DNA of 64,000 nt from Macrostomum hystrix (lineage: Eukaryota > Platyhelminthes > Macrostomidae). The notes under the pieces are model-generated. The model worked only from the letters and a program-made list of their open reading frames with translations. It searched no databases and was not told the origin of the DNA. The translations under genes and the position numbers were made by a program. Positions 45,700 through 56,713 of this stretch are shown piece after piece (the stretch's first letter is position 1; the number at the start of each line of letters is the position of its first letter). The stretch covers positions 1,068,501 to 1,132,500 of the forward strand of contig CATNEN010000034.1 of NCBI GenBank assembly GCA_950097015.1, read 5' to 3'.

Positions 45700-48265
45700 T
45701 CGGACACAAACTGATCCAGATACTAGCCCCTAGGACACAAACTGATCCAGATACTAGCCCCTAGGACACAAACTGATCCAGATACTAGCCACTAGGACAC
45801 AAACTGATCCAGATACTAGCCACTAGGACACAAACTGATCCAGATACTAGCCACTAGGACACAAACTGATCCAGATACTAGCCACTAGGACACAAACTGA
45901 TCCAGATACTAGCCCCTAGGACACAAACTGATCCAGATACTAGCCCCTAGGACACAAACTGATCCAGATACTAGCCCCTAGGACACAAACTGATCCAGAT
46001 ACTAGCCCCTAGGACACAAACTGATCCAGATACTACCCTAGGACACAAACTGATCCAGATACTAGCCACTAGGACACAAACTGATCCAGATACTAGCCCC
46101 TAGGACACAAACTGATCCAGATACTAGCCCCTAGGACACAAACTGATCCAGATACTAGCCCCTAGGACACAAACTGATCCAGATACTAGCCACTAGGACA
46201 CAAACTGATCCAGATACTAGCCCCTAGGACACAAACTGATCCAGATACTAGCCACTAGGACACAAACTGATCCAGATACTAGCCCCTAGGACACAAACTG
46301 ATCCAGATACTAGCCCCTAGGACACAAACTGATCCAGATACTAGCCCCTAGGACACAAACTGATCCAGATACTACCCTAGGACACAAACTGATCCAGATA
46401 CTAGCCACTAGGACACAAACTGATCCAGATACTAGCCCCTAGGACACAAACTGATCCAGATACTAGCCCCTAGGACACAAACTGATCCAGATACTAGCCC
46501 CTAGGACACAAACTGATCCAGATACTAGCCCCTAGGACACAAACTGATCCAGATACTAGCCCCTAGGACACAAACTGATCCAGATACTAGCCCCTAGGAC
46601 ACAAACTGATCCAGATACTAGCCCCTAGGACACAAACTGATCCAGATACTACCCTAGGACACAAACTGATCCAGATACTAGCCACTAGGACACAAACTGA
46701 TCCAGATACTACCCTAGGACACAAACTGATCCAGATACTAGCCACTAGGACACAAACTGATCCAGATACTAGCCCCTAGGACACAAACTGATCCAGATAC
46801 TAGCCCCTAGGACACAAACTGATCCAGATACTAGCCCCTAGGACACAAACTGATCCAGATACTAGCCACTAGGACACAAACTGATCCAGATACTAGCCCC
46901 TAGGACACAAACTGATCCAGATACTAGCCACTAGGACACAAACTGATCCAGATACTAGCCCCTAGGACACAAACTGATCCAGATACTAGCCCCTAGGACA
47001 CAAACTGATCCAGATACTAGCCCCTAGGACACAAACTGATCCAGATACTAGCCCCTAGGACACAAACTGATCCAGATACTACCCTAGGACACAAACTGAT
47101 CCAGATACTAGCCACTAGGACACAAACTGATCCAGATACTAGCCCCTAGGACACAAACTGATCCAGATACTAGCCCCTAGGACACAAACTGATCCAGATA
47201 CTAGCCCCTAGGACACAAACTGATCCAGATACTAGCCACTAGGACACAAACTGATCCAGATACTAGCCCCTAGGACACAAACTGATCCAGATACTAGCCA
47301 CTAGGACACAAACTGATCCAGATACTAGCCCCTAGGACACAAACTGATCCAGATACTAGCCCCTAGGACACAAACTGATCCAGATACTAGCCCCTAGGAC
47401 ACAAACTGATCCAGATACTAGCCCCTAGGACACAAACTGATCCAGATACTACCCTAGGACACAAACTGATCCAGATACTAGCCACTAGGACACAAACTGA
47501 TCCAGATACTAGCCCCTAGGACACAAACTGATCCAGATACTAGCCCCTAGGACACAAACTGATCCAGATACTAGCCCCTAGGACACAAACTGATCCAGAT
47601 ACTAGCCCCTAGGACACAAACTGATCCAGATACTAGCCCCTAGGACACAAACTGATCCAGATACTACCCTAGGACACAAACTGATCCAGATACTAGCCAC
47701 TAGGACACAAACTGATCCAGATACTAGCCCCTAGGACACAAACTGATCCAGATACTAGCCCCTAGGACACAAACTGATCCAGATACTAGCCCCTAGGACA
47801 CAAACTGATCCAGATACTAGCCACTAGGACACAAACTGATCCAGATACTAGCCCCTAGGACACAAACTGATCCAGATACTAGCCACTAGGACACAAACTG
47901 ATCCAGATACTAGCCCCTAGGACACAAACTGATCCAGATACTAGCCCCTAGGACACAAACTGATCCAGATACTAGCCCCTAGGACACAAACTGATCCAGA
48001 TACTAGCCCCTAGGACACAAACTGATCCAGATACTACCCTAGGACACAAACTGATCCAGATACTAGCCACTAGGACACAAACTGATCCAGATACTAGCCC
48101 CTAGGACACAAACTGATCCAGATACTAGCCCCTAGGACACAAACTGATCCAGATACTAGCCCCTAGGACACAAACTGATCCAGATACTAGCCCCTAGGAC
48201 ACAAACTGATCCAGATACTAGCCCCTAGGACACAAACTGATCCAGATACTAGCCCCTAGGACACA
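45700..48265. repeat. 31-bp satellite with higher-order structure, about 83 copies
   Basis: Core aggacacaaactgatccag, then atactag plus cccct (P), ccact (A) or a 3-bp deleted form accct (D). The order D A P P P A P A P P P P recurs, giving a higher-order period near 369 bp in the middle of the array. It ends in aggacacccactgtcccag, the core of the SLC24 intron 12 repeat. Confidence 0.97.
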
Positions 48266-48607
48266 GGAGACTACCCACAGGACACCCACTGTCCCAGACA
48301 TCAAAGTAAAAAATGACGGAACGATACCATGAAGATAAATTATTTTAAAGAACTCTTACGCACGGAGATTAATTGCATTGATACATCAGGATTCTTGATA
48401 AGTAAGTGTGCTGTCTATGTGTATTTATGTATTTTTTAAAGACTATACAAAAAAATTGCGGTACAATGTGAACGAATCAAACAACAACGACAACAACACA
48501 AAAAAGTTTTTTAACTAAAAAAATACGCGTGACATGTTAACAATAATGAGTTACAAACCTATAAAAATTATTGGAACCTTCACTAAAAAAACTAAAAACT
48601 AAGAGTG

Positions 48608-49852
48608 CTAAGAATGAGCGGCAAAGTGTGTCACGTGATGCGGAGGTGACGAAGCCAGTAGAGAGTGCGGCCGCGGCTGAGCAGGCACCAACGGCTGCTG
48701 CTGCTGCTGTTGCTGCCGCTGTTGCTGACTGTTGTTACCAGCTGAGCGGCACAGGCCGCGATACCTGCTAGAGAATGCGTCATGCCTGGCAGTCTTCTTC
48801 CACAGGTAATAAAAGTGCACCAGCTGGCCGACGGATCGGCAGCGCAGACGCTCGGCCTGGACTAACCAGAAATTCTTGCCGTAGTGCAGCAGGCCGTTCT
48901 CGAACGCGTCAACATCGTCCGACGGCCACATGGCCAGCACATCCGGGCAGGGCAGGTCGGGCCGAAGCCGGACCCGCAGCAGCGCCTCCGTGGCAGAGTA
49001 TTTGCAGGCTTGCAACTCGAACAGCCAGCGCTCACTGTCGGGAATCGGGCGGTGTGGCGGGAAGGCAACGCCAGGCTGGGCCCGGCGCAGATAGTCAACA
49101 ACGTCGGCTTCGGGCAGGCGCAGCGGATCCCACAGCTGAACAGCTCGGCTGTCGTCGGCAGTGCCGGGCAATGCCGGAGGTCTGCGGGGAATCGGCAGGT
49201 CGCCCACCTGGTATTCCGCACCGACGCGAGGCTCGCGTCGCCAGGCGATGCCGGAACCCGACGAGGCTGCAGCAGCTGCAGCGCCAGTCGATGATGCCGC
49301 GGCTGCTGCGGAGGACGTCACTGCGGATGAAGAGGACGATGTCGACGGAGCGCAAGACGGCGCGTTCCGTTGGTTGCCTCCAGCGACGCCTGAAGTTGAA
49401 GCCTCTTCTTCCTCATCTTCTTCTTCTTCCTCCCCTTCCTCGTCTTCTTCCGCATCCTCGACAAGGCCATTCTCGTCGGCGGAGTTGGAGCTGGCCTCCT
49501 CTTCGTCCGCTTCTTCTTGGTGATCTCCCTCGTCTTCTTCAGCTTCTTCTTCTTCTTCATCATCTTCTGCGGCGTCTTCATCATCCGCGCCTTCATCGCC
49601 GCCACCGAACTCGGGCTCTGCATTGGCTTGATTGTTTTCCACTTCCTCGTCAACAACCTGATCGCTGCTGTTGCTCGCGGCTTCGTCAGCCAAGTCGCCG
49701 CTGCCGCTGCCACTCTCGCTGTCCTCAGCAGCCTCATCAGCGGCGTCATTGTTCTCGCTGTTCTCGCTACTCGGCGCTGGCCGACGACTCCTGCGCTGCT
49801 GCTGCTGGCGCCTCTGATGAGGATCGCCGCCGGTGGCTGCTGCTGACACAGG
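48608..49852 (-). CDS. MIER: MIER-like ELM2-SANT corepressor
   Basis: Single open exon of 414 codons. An acidic N-terminal half (about residues 35-150, long D/E runs) is typical of MIER proteins. An ELM2 domain follows (about 206-295; VGAEYQVGDLP, LWDPLRLPEADVVDYL) and a SANT domain (about 306-355; MWPSDDVDAFENGLLHYGKN, VGQLVHFYYLWKKT), then a polyQ tail. MIER proteins recruit HDAC1/2 through ELM2-SANT. There is no in-frame ATG upstream of the domains and a stop precedes the acceptor gatttcag|cctgtg at 49852. The first codon must come from an upstream exon, or from a spliced leader ending in AUG, which would be in frame. Confidence 0.9.
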   Translation of the reverse strand, partial: PVSAAATGGDPHQRRQQQQRRSRRPAPSSENSENNDAADEAAEDSESGSGSGDLADEAASNSSDQVVDEEVENNQANAEPEFGGGDEGADDEDAAEDDEEEEEAEEDEGDHQEEADEEEASSNSADENGLVEDAEEDEEGEEEEEDEEEEASTSGVAGGNQRNAPSCAPSTSSSSSAVTSSAAAAASSTGAAAAAASSGSGIAWRREPRVGAEYQVGDLPIPRRPPALPGTADDSRAVQLWDPLRLPEADVVDYLRRAQPGVAFPPHRPIPDSERWLFELQACKYSATEALLRVRLRPDLPCPDVLAMWPSDDVDAFENGLLHYGKNFWLVQAERLRCRSVGQLVHFYYLWKKTARHDAFSSRYRGLCRSAGNNSQQQRQQQQQQQPLVPAQPRPHSLLASSPPHHVTHFAAHS

Positions 49853-49944
49853 CTGAAATCATGATTTTGCTTGCCTTAGAAAACCGATAAGGGCTTAGAT
49901 TCTACTGCTAAGATTGTACTTTAGTACTTCAGATTTTAGCGCCG

Positions 49945-50226
49945 CTACTAGCCCTTGTACTTTAGTAAGTGAGCCGCTACTAGCCCTTGTAATTTAGTAA
50001 ATGAGCCGCTACTAGCCCTTGTACTTTAGTAAGTTGGCAGCTACTAGCCCTTGTACTTTAGTAAGTTGGCCGCTACTAGCCCTTGTACTTTAGTAAGTTG
50101 GCCGCTACTAGCTCTTGTACTTTAGTAAGTTGGCCGCTACTAGCCCTTGTACTTTAGTAAGTTGGCCGCTACTAGCCCTTGTAATTTAGTAAGTGAGCCG
50201 CTACTAGCTCTTGTACTTTAGTAAGA
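49945..50226. repeat. 36-bp minisatellite between MIER and the RING gene
   Basis: About eight copies with core cgctactagcccttgtactt and tagtaagttgg. It lies just upstream of the MIER coding exon. Confidence 0.94.
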
Positions 50227-50858
50227 GAACTTCAAAAAACATTAGTTTATAGAAAAAAATTTTATAAATGACAAAGTTACTAAAGCGTTTAAAAAAATTG
50301 TTTTGAGTTCTGAGTTTGTTTTCAGTAAATTCACATTGGATTTGACATCAACCGATTCGTTTGCATTGAAAATTGCAAAAAGCTAAGACATGAAAAACTA
50401 CCAAGGTGAGGTGCAAGCAGATGTGATATTTACTGACAGAGAAAGATTAAAAAACTTAACAGAGTAAAACAAAATGACAAAAGAAAAACTAAAATTGCAT
50501 AACACCGGAAAAAATGTTGCAAGTTTGTTCTTTGACACATAAAGAATAGGCATTTAGTAACATTCTGATTGCGAAGTAGGGAATGTCACCAGATATATAA
50601 TATGTTCTACTGTTCCAACTGCACTATTGAAAGTAGGTAGCAAAGAAAAAATATGACAAAAAATGAACATGAAAACAACCACCAGAGATGTTGAAAGCTG
50701 CACGACAAGACGTTTATACAAAAAGCTTAACAGACATAAATTATCAAATTGTAGTCATAGACTAGGCTACATAAAAATGCCTAACCTGCAGACAAAATTT
50801 GTTCGCAAATTTGAAAACACAAATGAAAAGATTTAGCAGAATGCAAACTGAATCAAGA
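50227..50858. other. AT-rich gap, no gene seen
   Basis: A-rich sequence. A hidden first exon of MIER could be here, but I cannot identify one. Confidence 0.4.
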
Positions 50859-50859
50859 T

Positions 50860-51735
50860 CTACTTAGCCGGCTTGGATGGGCTAGTTGACGCCGAGGGCA
50901 GGGAGAAGGCCGCGGCAAGGGACGACGCCGGCAGAGGCGCCAGCGGGGTGCACAGTCGGACATTGTCCAGAGCGGCCGACACCGCATCGGCTGTCCGACC
51001 GACATCTAGCCTGCCTCCTCCGCCGCCGCCGCCGCCACCGCCGCTGCCGTTGGCGCCGACGACGCCATTGAAGACAAACGGCAGCATTGAAAACGGCGGC
51101 AGCTGGAGCGACTCGGCCGAGGCAGCCAGATCGGCCTGTAGACGCCGATAGTCGGCGACCACCGAGGCTGCGGCGCCAGACGACGAGCCGACGGCTCGGT
51201 CCTCCAGTTCGGCTGCCCGCCTAGCCAGCTCCTCGGCTAGGCGTTTCCGATCGGCCAGCAGCTCGCGCCTGGCTGCGACCTCTTCTAGAAGGCCGGCCGT
51301 GCGCCTCTCAACCAGGTCGAAGAGTCTGCGGCGCAGCGCCTGGCAGGCCCGCTCGGCGTCCTCGCCGGCGGCTAACTGTTCGCAGCTGTCGGCGCACAGG
51401 GTCAGCAGGCGTCGGCGACAGTCGCCGGCGGCGGCGGCGGCCGCGGCCAGATCGAAACCGGTTGAAGCGGCTGGTGAAGCGGACCGGCGGCTCATGAACT
51501 GGAGCAGGTGGAAGTTTCTAGGCAGCCTGGCCGGCACGCAGGCTGGGTGCAGGGCCCGACAGTTCGGACAGCGAATTGAGCCGGCCGAAGCCTTGCCCTG
51601 CCCTGAGCAGTTCTCGGTTAGGAGGCGCTGCAGGCAGGCCAGGCAGTAGGTGTGCAGGCACGGCAGGGCCCGGGGATCGCGCAGCTCCTCCAGACATATG
51701 CCGCATTCGAAGTCCTTTGCCGTGGCGAGCTCCAT
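50860..51735 (-). CDS. RING-finger protein, TRIM-like without B-box
   Basis: Single exon, 291 residues, with a true ATG. A C3HC4 RING is complete: C11, C14, C26, H28, C31, C34, C56, C59 (ECGICLEELRDP; PCLHTYCLAC; RCPNC). A helical, coiled-coil-like region (about 105-215, rich in A, E, R, L) follows, then a glycine run and an S/P-rich tail. RING domains of this type are E3 ubiquitin ligases. No B-box, NHL or SPRY is visible, so substrate and subfamily are unknown. It lies upstream of MIER on the same strand. GC content is far higher than in the flanks, as for most exons here. Confidence 0.85.
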   Translation of the reverse strand: MELATAKDFECGICLEELRDPRALPCLHTYCLACLQRLLTENCSGQGKASAGSIRCPNCRALHPACVPARLPRNFHLLQFMSRRSASPAASTGFDLAAAAAAAGDCRRRLLTLCADSCEQLAAGEDAERACQALRRRLFDLVERRTAGLLEEVAARRELLADRKRLAEELARRAAELEDRAVGSSSGAAASVVADYRRLQADLAASAESLQLPPFSMLPFVFNGVVGANGSGGGGGGGGGGRLDVGRTADAVSAALDNVRLCTPLAPLPASSLAAAFSLPSASTSPSKPAK

Positions 51736-51877
51736 CCGAACAGCTGGAGCTGTGTGGCTCAGGCTGATGGCGAGTGAGCAGGATTAGCCTGCAGTGAAGA
51801 GACATTTTGTTTCGAGCATTACAGGTGGCCTTTAAGGCTCGACCTGCCACACCTTTACCAGTCTTATGAGAGTTTTC

Positions 51878-52165
51878 CAATTTTCTTCCTCCCTGTCTCC
51901 ATCTTCTTCCGCCCTCCATTTTCTTCCTCCCTGTCTCCCTCTTCTTCCGCCCTCCTTTTTCTTCCTCCCTGTCTCCCTTTTCTTCCGCCCTCCATTTTCT
52001 TCCTCCCTGTCTCCCTCTTCTTCCGCCCTCCATTTTCTTCCTCCCTGTCTCCCTCTTCTTCCGCCCTCCATTTTCTTCCTCCCTGTCTCCATCTTCTTCC
52101 CCCTCCATTTTCTTCCTTTCTTTCTCCCTCTTCTTCCTCCCGCTCTCCATCTTCTTCCGCCATCT
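51878..52165. repeat. 29-bp pyrimidine-rich minisatellite
   Basis: About ten copies of ttcttcctccctgtctccct, then cttcttccgccctccatt, just upstream of the RING gene. Opposite-strand E/G/K/R-rich open frames are repeat by-products. Confidence 0.92.
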
Positions 52166-52847
52166 ATCCTCATTGTCTCTTTAAATTATTCCTCCTTTTA
52201 TATTTTCCTTATTCCTACTTTTATCTTATTCTTACACCCATTTCTCTTCTCCCCTGCGCATTCCCCTTCCAACTCGGTTTTCCCCTCTTCCGGTCCTCTT
52301 CCTAAGATTCTTTGGCCACGATTCCCAAAAGCGATAAGGTGTAAGAACGGCTAAAAACAGGATGAATTTCCATATTATTCACGCGGCAACAAAGTTGGTT
52401 GCGGCTAAACTACAATCTATAGATAGAAGCGTCTGTCTCCAAGGCAGGAAAACACAGTCGGAATGAAAAAGTACTCGTTGGAAAATAGGAAAAAAAATTC
52501 GATAGAATGTAATTCGCTGCGGAATAGTAGTTGCATTTCTATAATAAAACGCAATGGCAAAACTGCCTTTGAAAAAATGTCGCTCGCACATGCTAATCAC
52601 GAATGAGCCTGGCTTGGAACAAAATAAATAAAATCTTGTACGATAACGGATGCGAGTAAAAATAGGTATAGAAAGTGTGAGTATACCTTTGAGTACACAA
52701 TTCTAAAAGACAAAATGATGCAGAGTATGAAAATTTCTTGATCAATTTTGACTTAAAAGGTAAAATTCGTTTGCGCAATACGCTAAAATAAATAAACTAT
52801 CCCAGCACTAGACACAGCTGTACGGGTAGGTAAGACGCCCACAAAAT

Positions 52848-53206
52848 TAATAATAATTAATTATACTCGCAATTGCAGGGCTGCGGGCAATGACACATAA
52901 TTTGGTGACACTAGACCCGCAGACAGCGAGGAGGCAACCCTGCCCATTCGGCTGACTCCTGAGCACACACGCACACAGATACTGTACACAGACTTTCTCA
53001 CTTTCTCACTCTGACTTTCTCATCGTGAGGCAGTGTACACTGTTACTTTGCCTTGGAGGTTGGCCCTCAAGGGCGTAAATATCATGACAAGCCTCCAAAC
53101 CTTCTCTTCCCGCTGCGCCCCAAATAAATGTGGCCTCGACGTGGAATCGAACTTATGGACCTTGGTGAGAGAGGGAAGCGCGTTAACCGCTCTGCCACCG
53201 ACCCCC
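52848..53206 (-). mobile_element. tRNA-derived SINE, best-preserved head
   Basis: Minus-strand copy with the clearest tRNA part: gtcggtggcagagcggttaa (A box) and taagttcgattcc (B box), about 60 bp as in a Leu/Ser tRNA. The body carries a small internal deletion, and the 3' end is (ATT)n-like. RNA polymerase III transcription is expected for this class of element. Confidence 0.9.
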
Positions 53207-53383
53207 TGAGAATAAGGTGAGGATTAAATTAAAATCTGAGGATGAAAATGATTCAGCCTAAGCTGAGGAGCTGGCCAATTATCGAAATTCCAAATCTCAC
53301 ATAGTAGAACAGAGGATTTTACTAAATCAAACATAACTAATTTGTTGATTTCCCCGAGTAACTCGCGTAAGGCAGCTGTACAC

Positions 53384-54717
53384 TTAGACGCACACCAGGG
53401 AGCAACTCGGCTGGCAACCAACGGTGGCTGCGACCGGCCGCAGCCGTCTTTCAGCGTGATAGTACACCAGGCAGAAGTCCACCAGCAGCAGAGTCTGGAG
53501 AAAGCCGGCCGCGGCCTCTAGCGAGTCCCGCAGGCCGACGCCGATGAAGCCGGAGACCAGCAGCTGCCGCAGCTCCAGCACCGAGTGCAAGCCGTGGCAC
53601 AGGCGATAGGCCAGCATGGCGAGCAGGTACTGCGGCCGCACGATAGCCAGCAGGCGGGCAGTCGCGGACGATGCCACCGCGCCGCCATCATCGGCTTGAA
53701 CAGCGCTAGCCGTGAAGAACAGCTGGGGCAGCAGGGCGGCGGATTCCAGGTAGACACCGAATGAGCGAACAATTTCAACTGCAGTAAATTCTCTGTACGC
53801 CAATGCGGCCAGGCCGGCCGACGGGACGGCAAGCAGCTCGGCGCGAAGGGAGTCGCCGCAGCCTCCGCCGCCATTTTCGCTGTCTGAACTGTTGCCACTG
53901 ATTCTAATAGATCGACGTTGTGATAATACCTGGTTGAGACAAGGGGCTGGGGCTTTTAGTCAAGGATGCAAAAAACACAGGCGCCAAGTCTGGAAGGTAC
54001 CATTGATGAGTGACAGAGTAGAGACTGCGAGTGACAGAGTAGAGACTGCGAGTGACAGAGTAGAGACTGCGAGTGAAAGACTAGAGACTGCGAGTGACAG
54101 AGTAGAGACTGCGAGTGAAAGACTAGAGACTGCGATTGACAGAGTAGAGACTGCGAGTGACAGAGTAGAGACTGCGAGTGACAGAGTAGAGACTGCGAGT
54201 GACAGACTAGAGACTGCGAGTGACAGACTAGAGACTGCGAGTGACAGAGTAGAGACTGCGAGTGAAAGACTAGAGACTGCGAGTGAAAGACTAGAGACTG
54301 CGAGTGAAAGTCTAGAGACTGCGAGTGACAGAGTAGAGAATGCAAGTGACGTAGAGACTGCGAGTGAAAGAATAGTTTATAAAGACTATAAAAGTGAGGG
54401 AGAAAAGGGGACTATGACACAGCAGATTGGAAGGCAAGGCTTACCTGCAAAGCTGCAGCCCATGCAAGCAGGGCGCTGATCAAGTCTATGAAGCTGGCTA
54501 AGAGACCGGTAGAAGGTGCGGCTGCCACCCACCAGTGACAGGTGCAGCTGCAGCGGGCTGTGAGGGCCAAGGCCAGCAACAGTTGGGATTTGGCAGACAG
54601 GCCTGAGGCGCAGCGGGTGCCTCGGTGGCTGCGCAGTTGGGCGCAGAGCAAACCGAGGGCGGAGAGTTGGCACAGGTTGCCAGCTAGCCTCAGAGTGTCG
54701 TCCTCTTTGCTGCACAT
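53384..54717 (-). CDS. KDELR: divergent KDEL (ER retention) receptor
   Basis: Two exons, 54717-54445 and 53929-53384, phase 0, 272 residues (usual 212). Clear family stretches are LRLAGNLCQLSALGLL, the GLSAKSQLLLALALTAR region, LLAVPSAGLAALAYREFTAVE, VYLESAALLPQLF, and SLEAAAGFLQTLLLVDFCLVYY near the end. The family cycles between Golgi and ER and retrieves HDEL/KDEL proteins. Compared with the human receptor, R5, R47, E117, Y158 and R159 have counterparts, but H12 (the pH sensor) is Q, D50 is C, W120 is R and Y162 appears to be H. Exon 2 adds a loop of about 20 residues (NSSDSENGGGGCG). KDEL receptors are normally very conserved, so this looks like a divergent paralog. The intron holds a minisatellite. 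Confidence 0.85.
54005..54372. repeat. 21-bp minisatellite in the KDELR intron
   Basis: About 17 copies of gtgacagagtagagactgcg and the gtgaaagactagagactgcg variant. Open in frame on both strands because the unit is 21 bp. Confidence 0.95.
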
Positions 54718-54779
54718 ACCAGTTGACAATGCTGTGTCAGGAGAGGGTCAAAGGGCCAGGGATGGGCCAACCTGATTCA

Positions 54780-56332
54780 TTGATCACCCGATTTACAGAT
54801 CAGCTGACTGGAATGAATTTTCGTCCATTATGGTCATATCTGGTTTGCTACCTATGTTAGCAACTAATAGGATGAGTAAAATATATTCCCTACCTTGTCT
54901 GAAAAATTGAATCTTTAATGGTGTTAGTAGCTTGGTTTAATTGTAGTCTGTAGTTGATTTAAGCTAGATTTGATGTAAAAATGTTTTCTTGATAATTTCA
55001 ATACATTTACAGAGAAAGAAGCCTTCTTTTAGAATTATCTTTTTTTTCTTGTCTAATTGATTGTTAAAATAGCTTTTATTTTTGTGGCATTAGCCAACAT
55101 CAAAACTTAAAAGACCTCAGCCTTTTTATTGATGAAATGCTCTGATCATTTCTAGATATATCCCAAAATTTTGTTGAAAGTTTCAAGTGCAAGGAATGGT
55201 TACACTATTGTGAACAAAAGCTATTTTAGCATGCTAAATTATTATTAGAAAAGTTAAATGAATAAAGTGATAGAAAGAAGTGAGGCAAGTCTGTATAGAT
55301 CCTTGAAGAATCAAGAAGGTTGGAGTTGAGGGAATGTTTTTGAAGTGGATGGAATGCCTTTATTATGAACAATTTGAGGACTCTATTGTATGCAGTTGTT
55401 AACTAAAAGGATCCCTCTTAAATTTAAAGGCTAAGACATAAATATTTAAACACTGCTGCCAACACTCTAAAATAAATAGTGACAAATAATAATTCAAACA
55501 AACAAAATTCACTAGACTAATTATTTCAATTTAACTTCTGAAGCTAGGAGATTATTTTAAAATTTTATGTGTCCTATCAATAGAATAGGCCAAGTAATGA
55601 TCCTATCCTATGGAATAGATAGTGACTAGTAACACCTAATTAAAGTAGAAAAAAGCCAGGCTAAAGGCTCAATATTAGGTTGCTAGGTGACCTAGTGGCA
55701 ATTAAAGCACATGCAGCCTTGTAAAATCAAATTTTTTATAACTAAGTTAGTAGATTGCTAAAAATTTTACTTATGTTTTATGTATGTTATTAATATTATT
55801 TTGAGTATATCAAGTTATTTAGAGGCCAGTCAAATATAGCTATAGCTATAGGCCTACTTCATTAATTGATCATTTTTTGTGACCCTTACATATGTGTATT
55901 CATGAGTACACACATGATTGCAAAAAATTAAACTGTAGGCCCCTATAGTAATCTTATGTCTACAACCAACTAAACAAGTGATCCAATCCATAGGCCTATA
56001 TCTGTCTAAGCTATCATCAAAAGAATTTTTGTCGCAATCATATTACCAGCATTAATTTGTGTATCAATATGGTAATTGAAAAATCAATAGTGAAAGTTTG
56101 TCTTATGACTCTAAAGCCTTTTTATTTGATTCAGTTCAGTAGCCCAATAAAAGTTTTGCTATTAGCTATTCGCGCCCTTGCTGCATGCAGATGTCTGAGC
56201 CGTAGAGTGCTCTTTGTTATCGATCAAGCAGGGATGGCAACAAAAGCTGTCAAAATTCGAATTGATTAAGTAAAGTACTTGATGAGAATGCAACGCAAAA
56301 CAGAATATCTGACAACAAACGGGTCAATATGC
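54780..56332. other. AT-rich intergenic stretch
   Basis: No gene, RNA or repeat array recognised. Base composition is markedly more AT-rich than the gene-bearing parts. Confidence 0.6.
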
Positions 56333-56713
56333 CAAAGACCACTAGGAGTGGAAGGACGGGAAACTTCATTTCTAAGAAAAAAATGGCTATAAGTTAGCTC
56401 ATTAAAAAATGATAGCTACAAAAATAACTACAAAAGCATCGACAGTGAATTTGATATTTATTAGCAAAGAAAATCGCATGAAGATCAAATTGTCATGTAT
56501 AAAACTTTATAACATACGGCGGACCAACACGTTAGGCAAGTTTTATATCAAAAGAACAACTTTGTGTCAGCTTCCAATCAAAAGCAATCACCATTTAAAC
56601 CTGAAAAGGTGAAAATTTCCTATCTCCGTAGTATATTCTTTTCGCGAAACCCGGCCTTTAAATCTTTTTCTAAGAAACGAAGTTTCCCGTCCTTCTACTC
56701 CTAGTCGTCCTTG
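56333..56713. mobile_element. possible MITE or foldback element
   Basis: 56333-56381 and 56665-56713 are imperfect inverted repeats (core actaggagtggaaggacggg against actaggagtagaaggacggg on the other strand), about 43 of 49 matching. The 380-bp size suits a MITE. A target duplication is not evident. Confidence 0.55.

Noticed and set aside
49318-49846. Hydrophobic or K-rich frames antisense to MIER
   Set aside because: Shadows of the acidic D/E codon runs of MIER. The domain-bearing frame explains the region.
53100-53206. Functional tRNA gene on the minus strand
   Set aside because: A and B boxes are good, but the sequence continues into a SINE body repeated elsewhere and does not close a proper acceptor stem.
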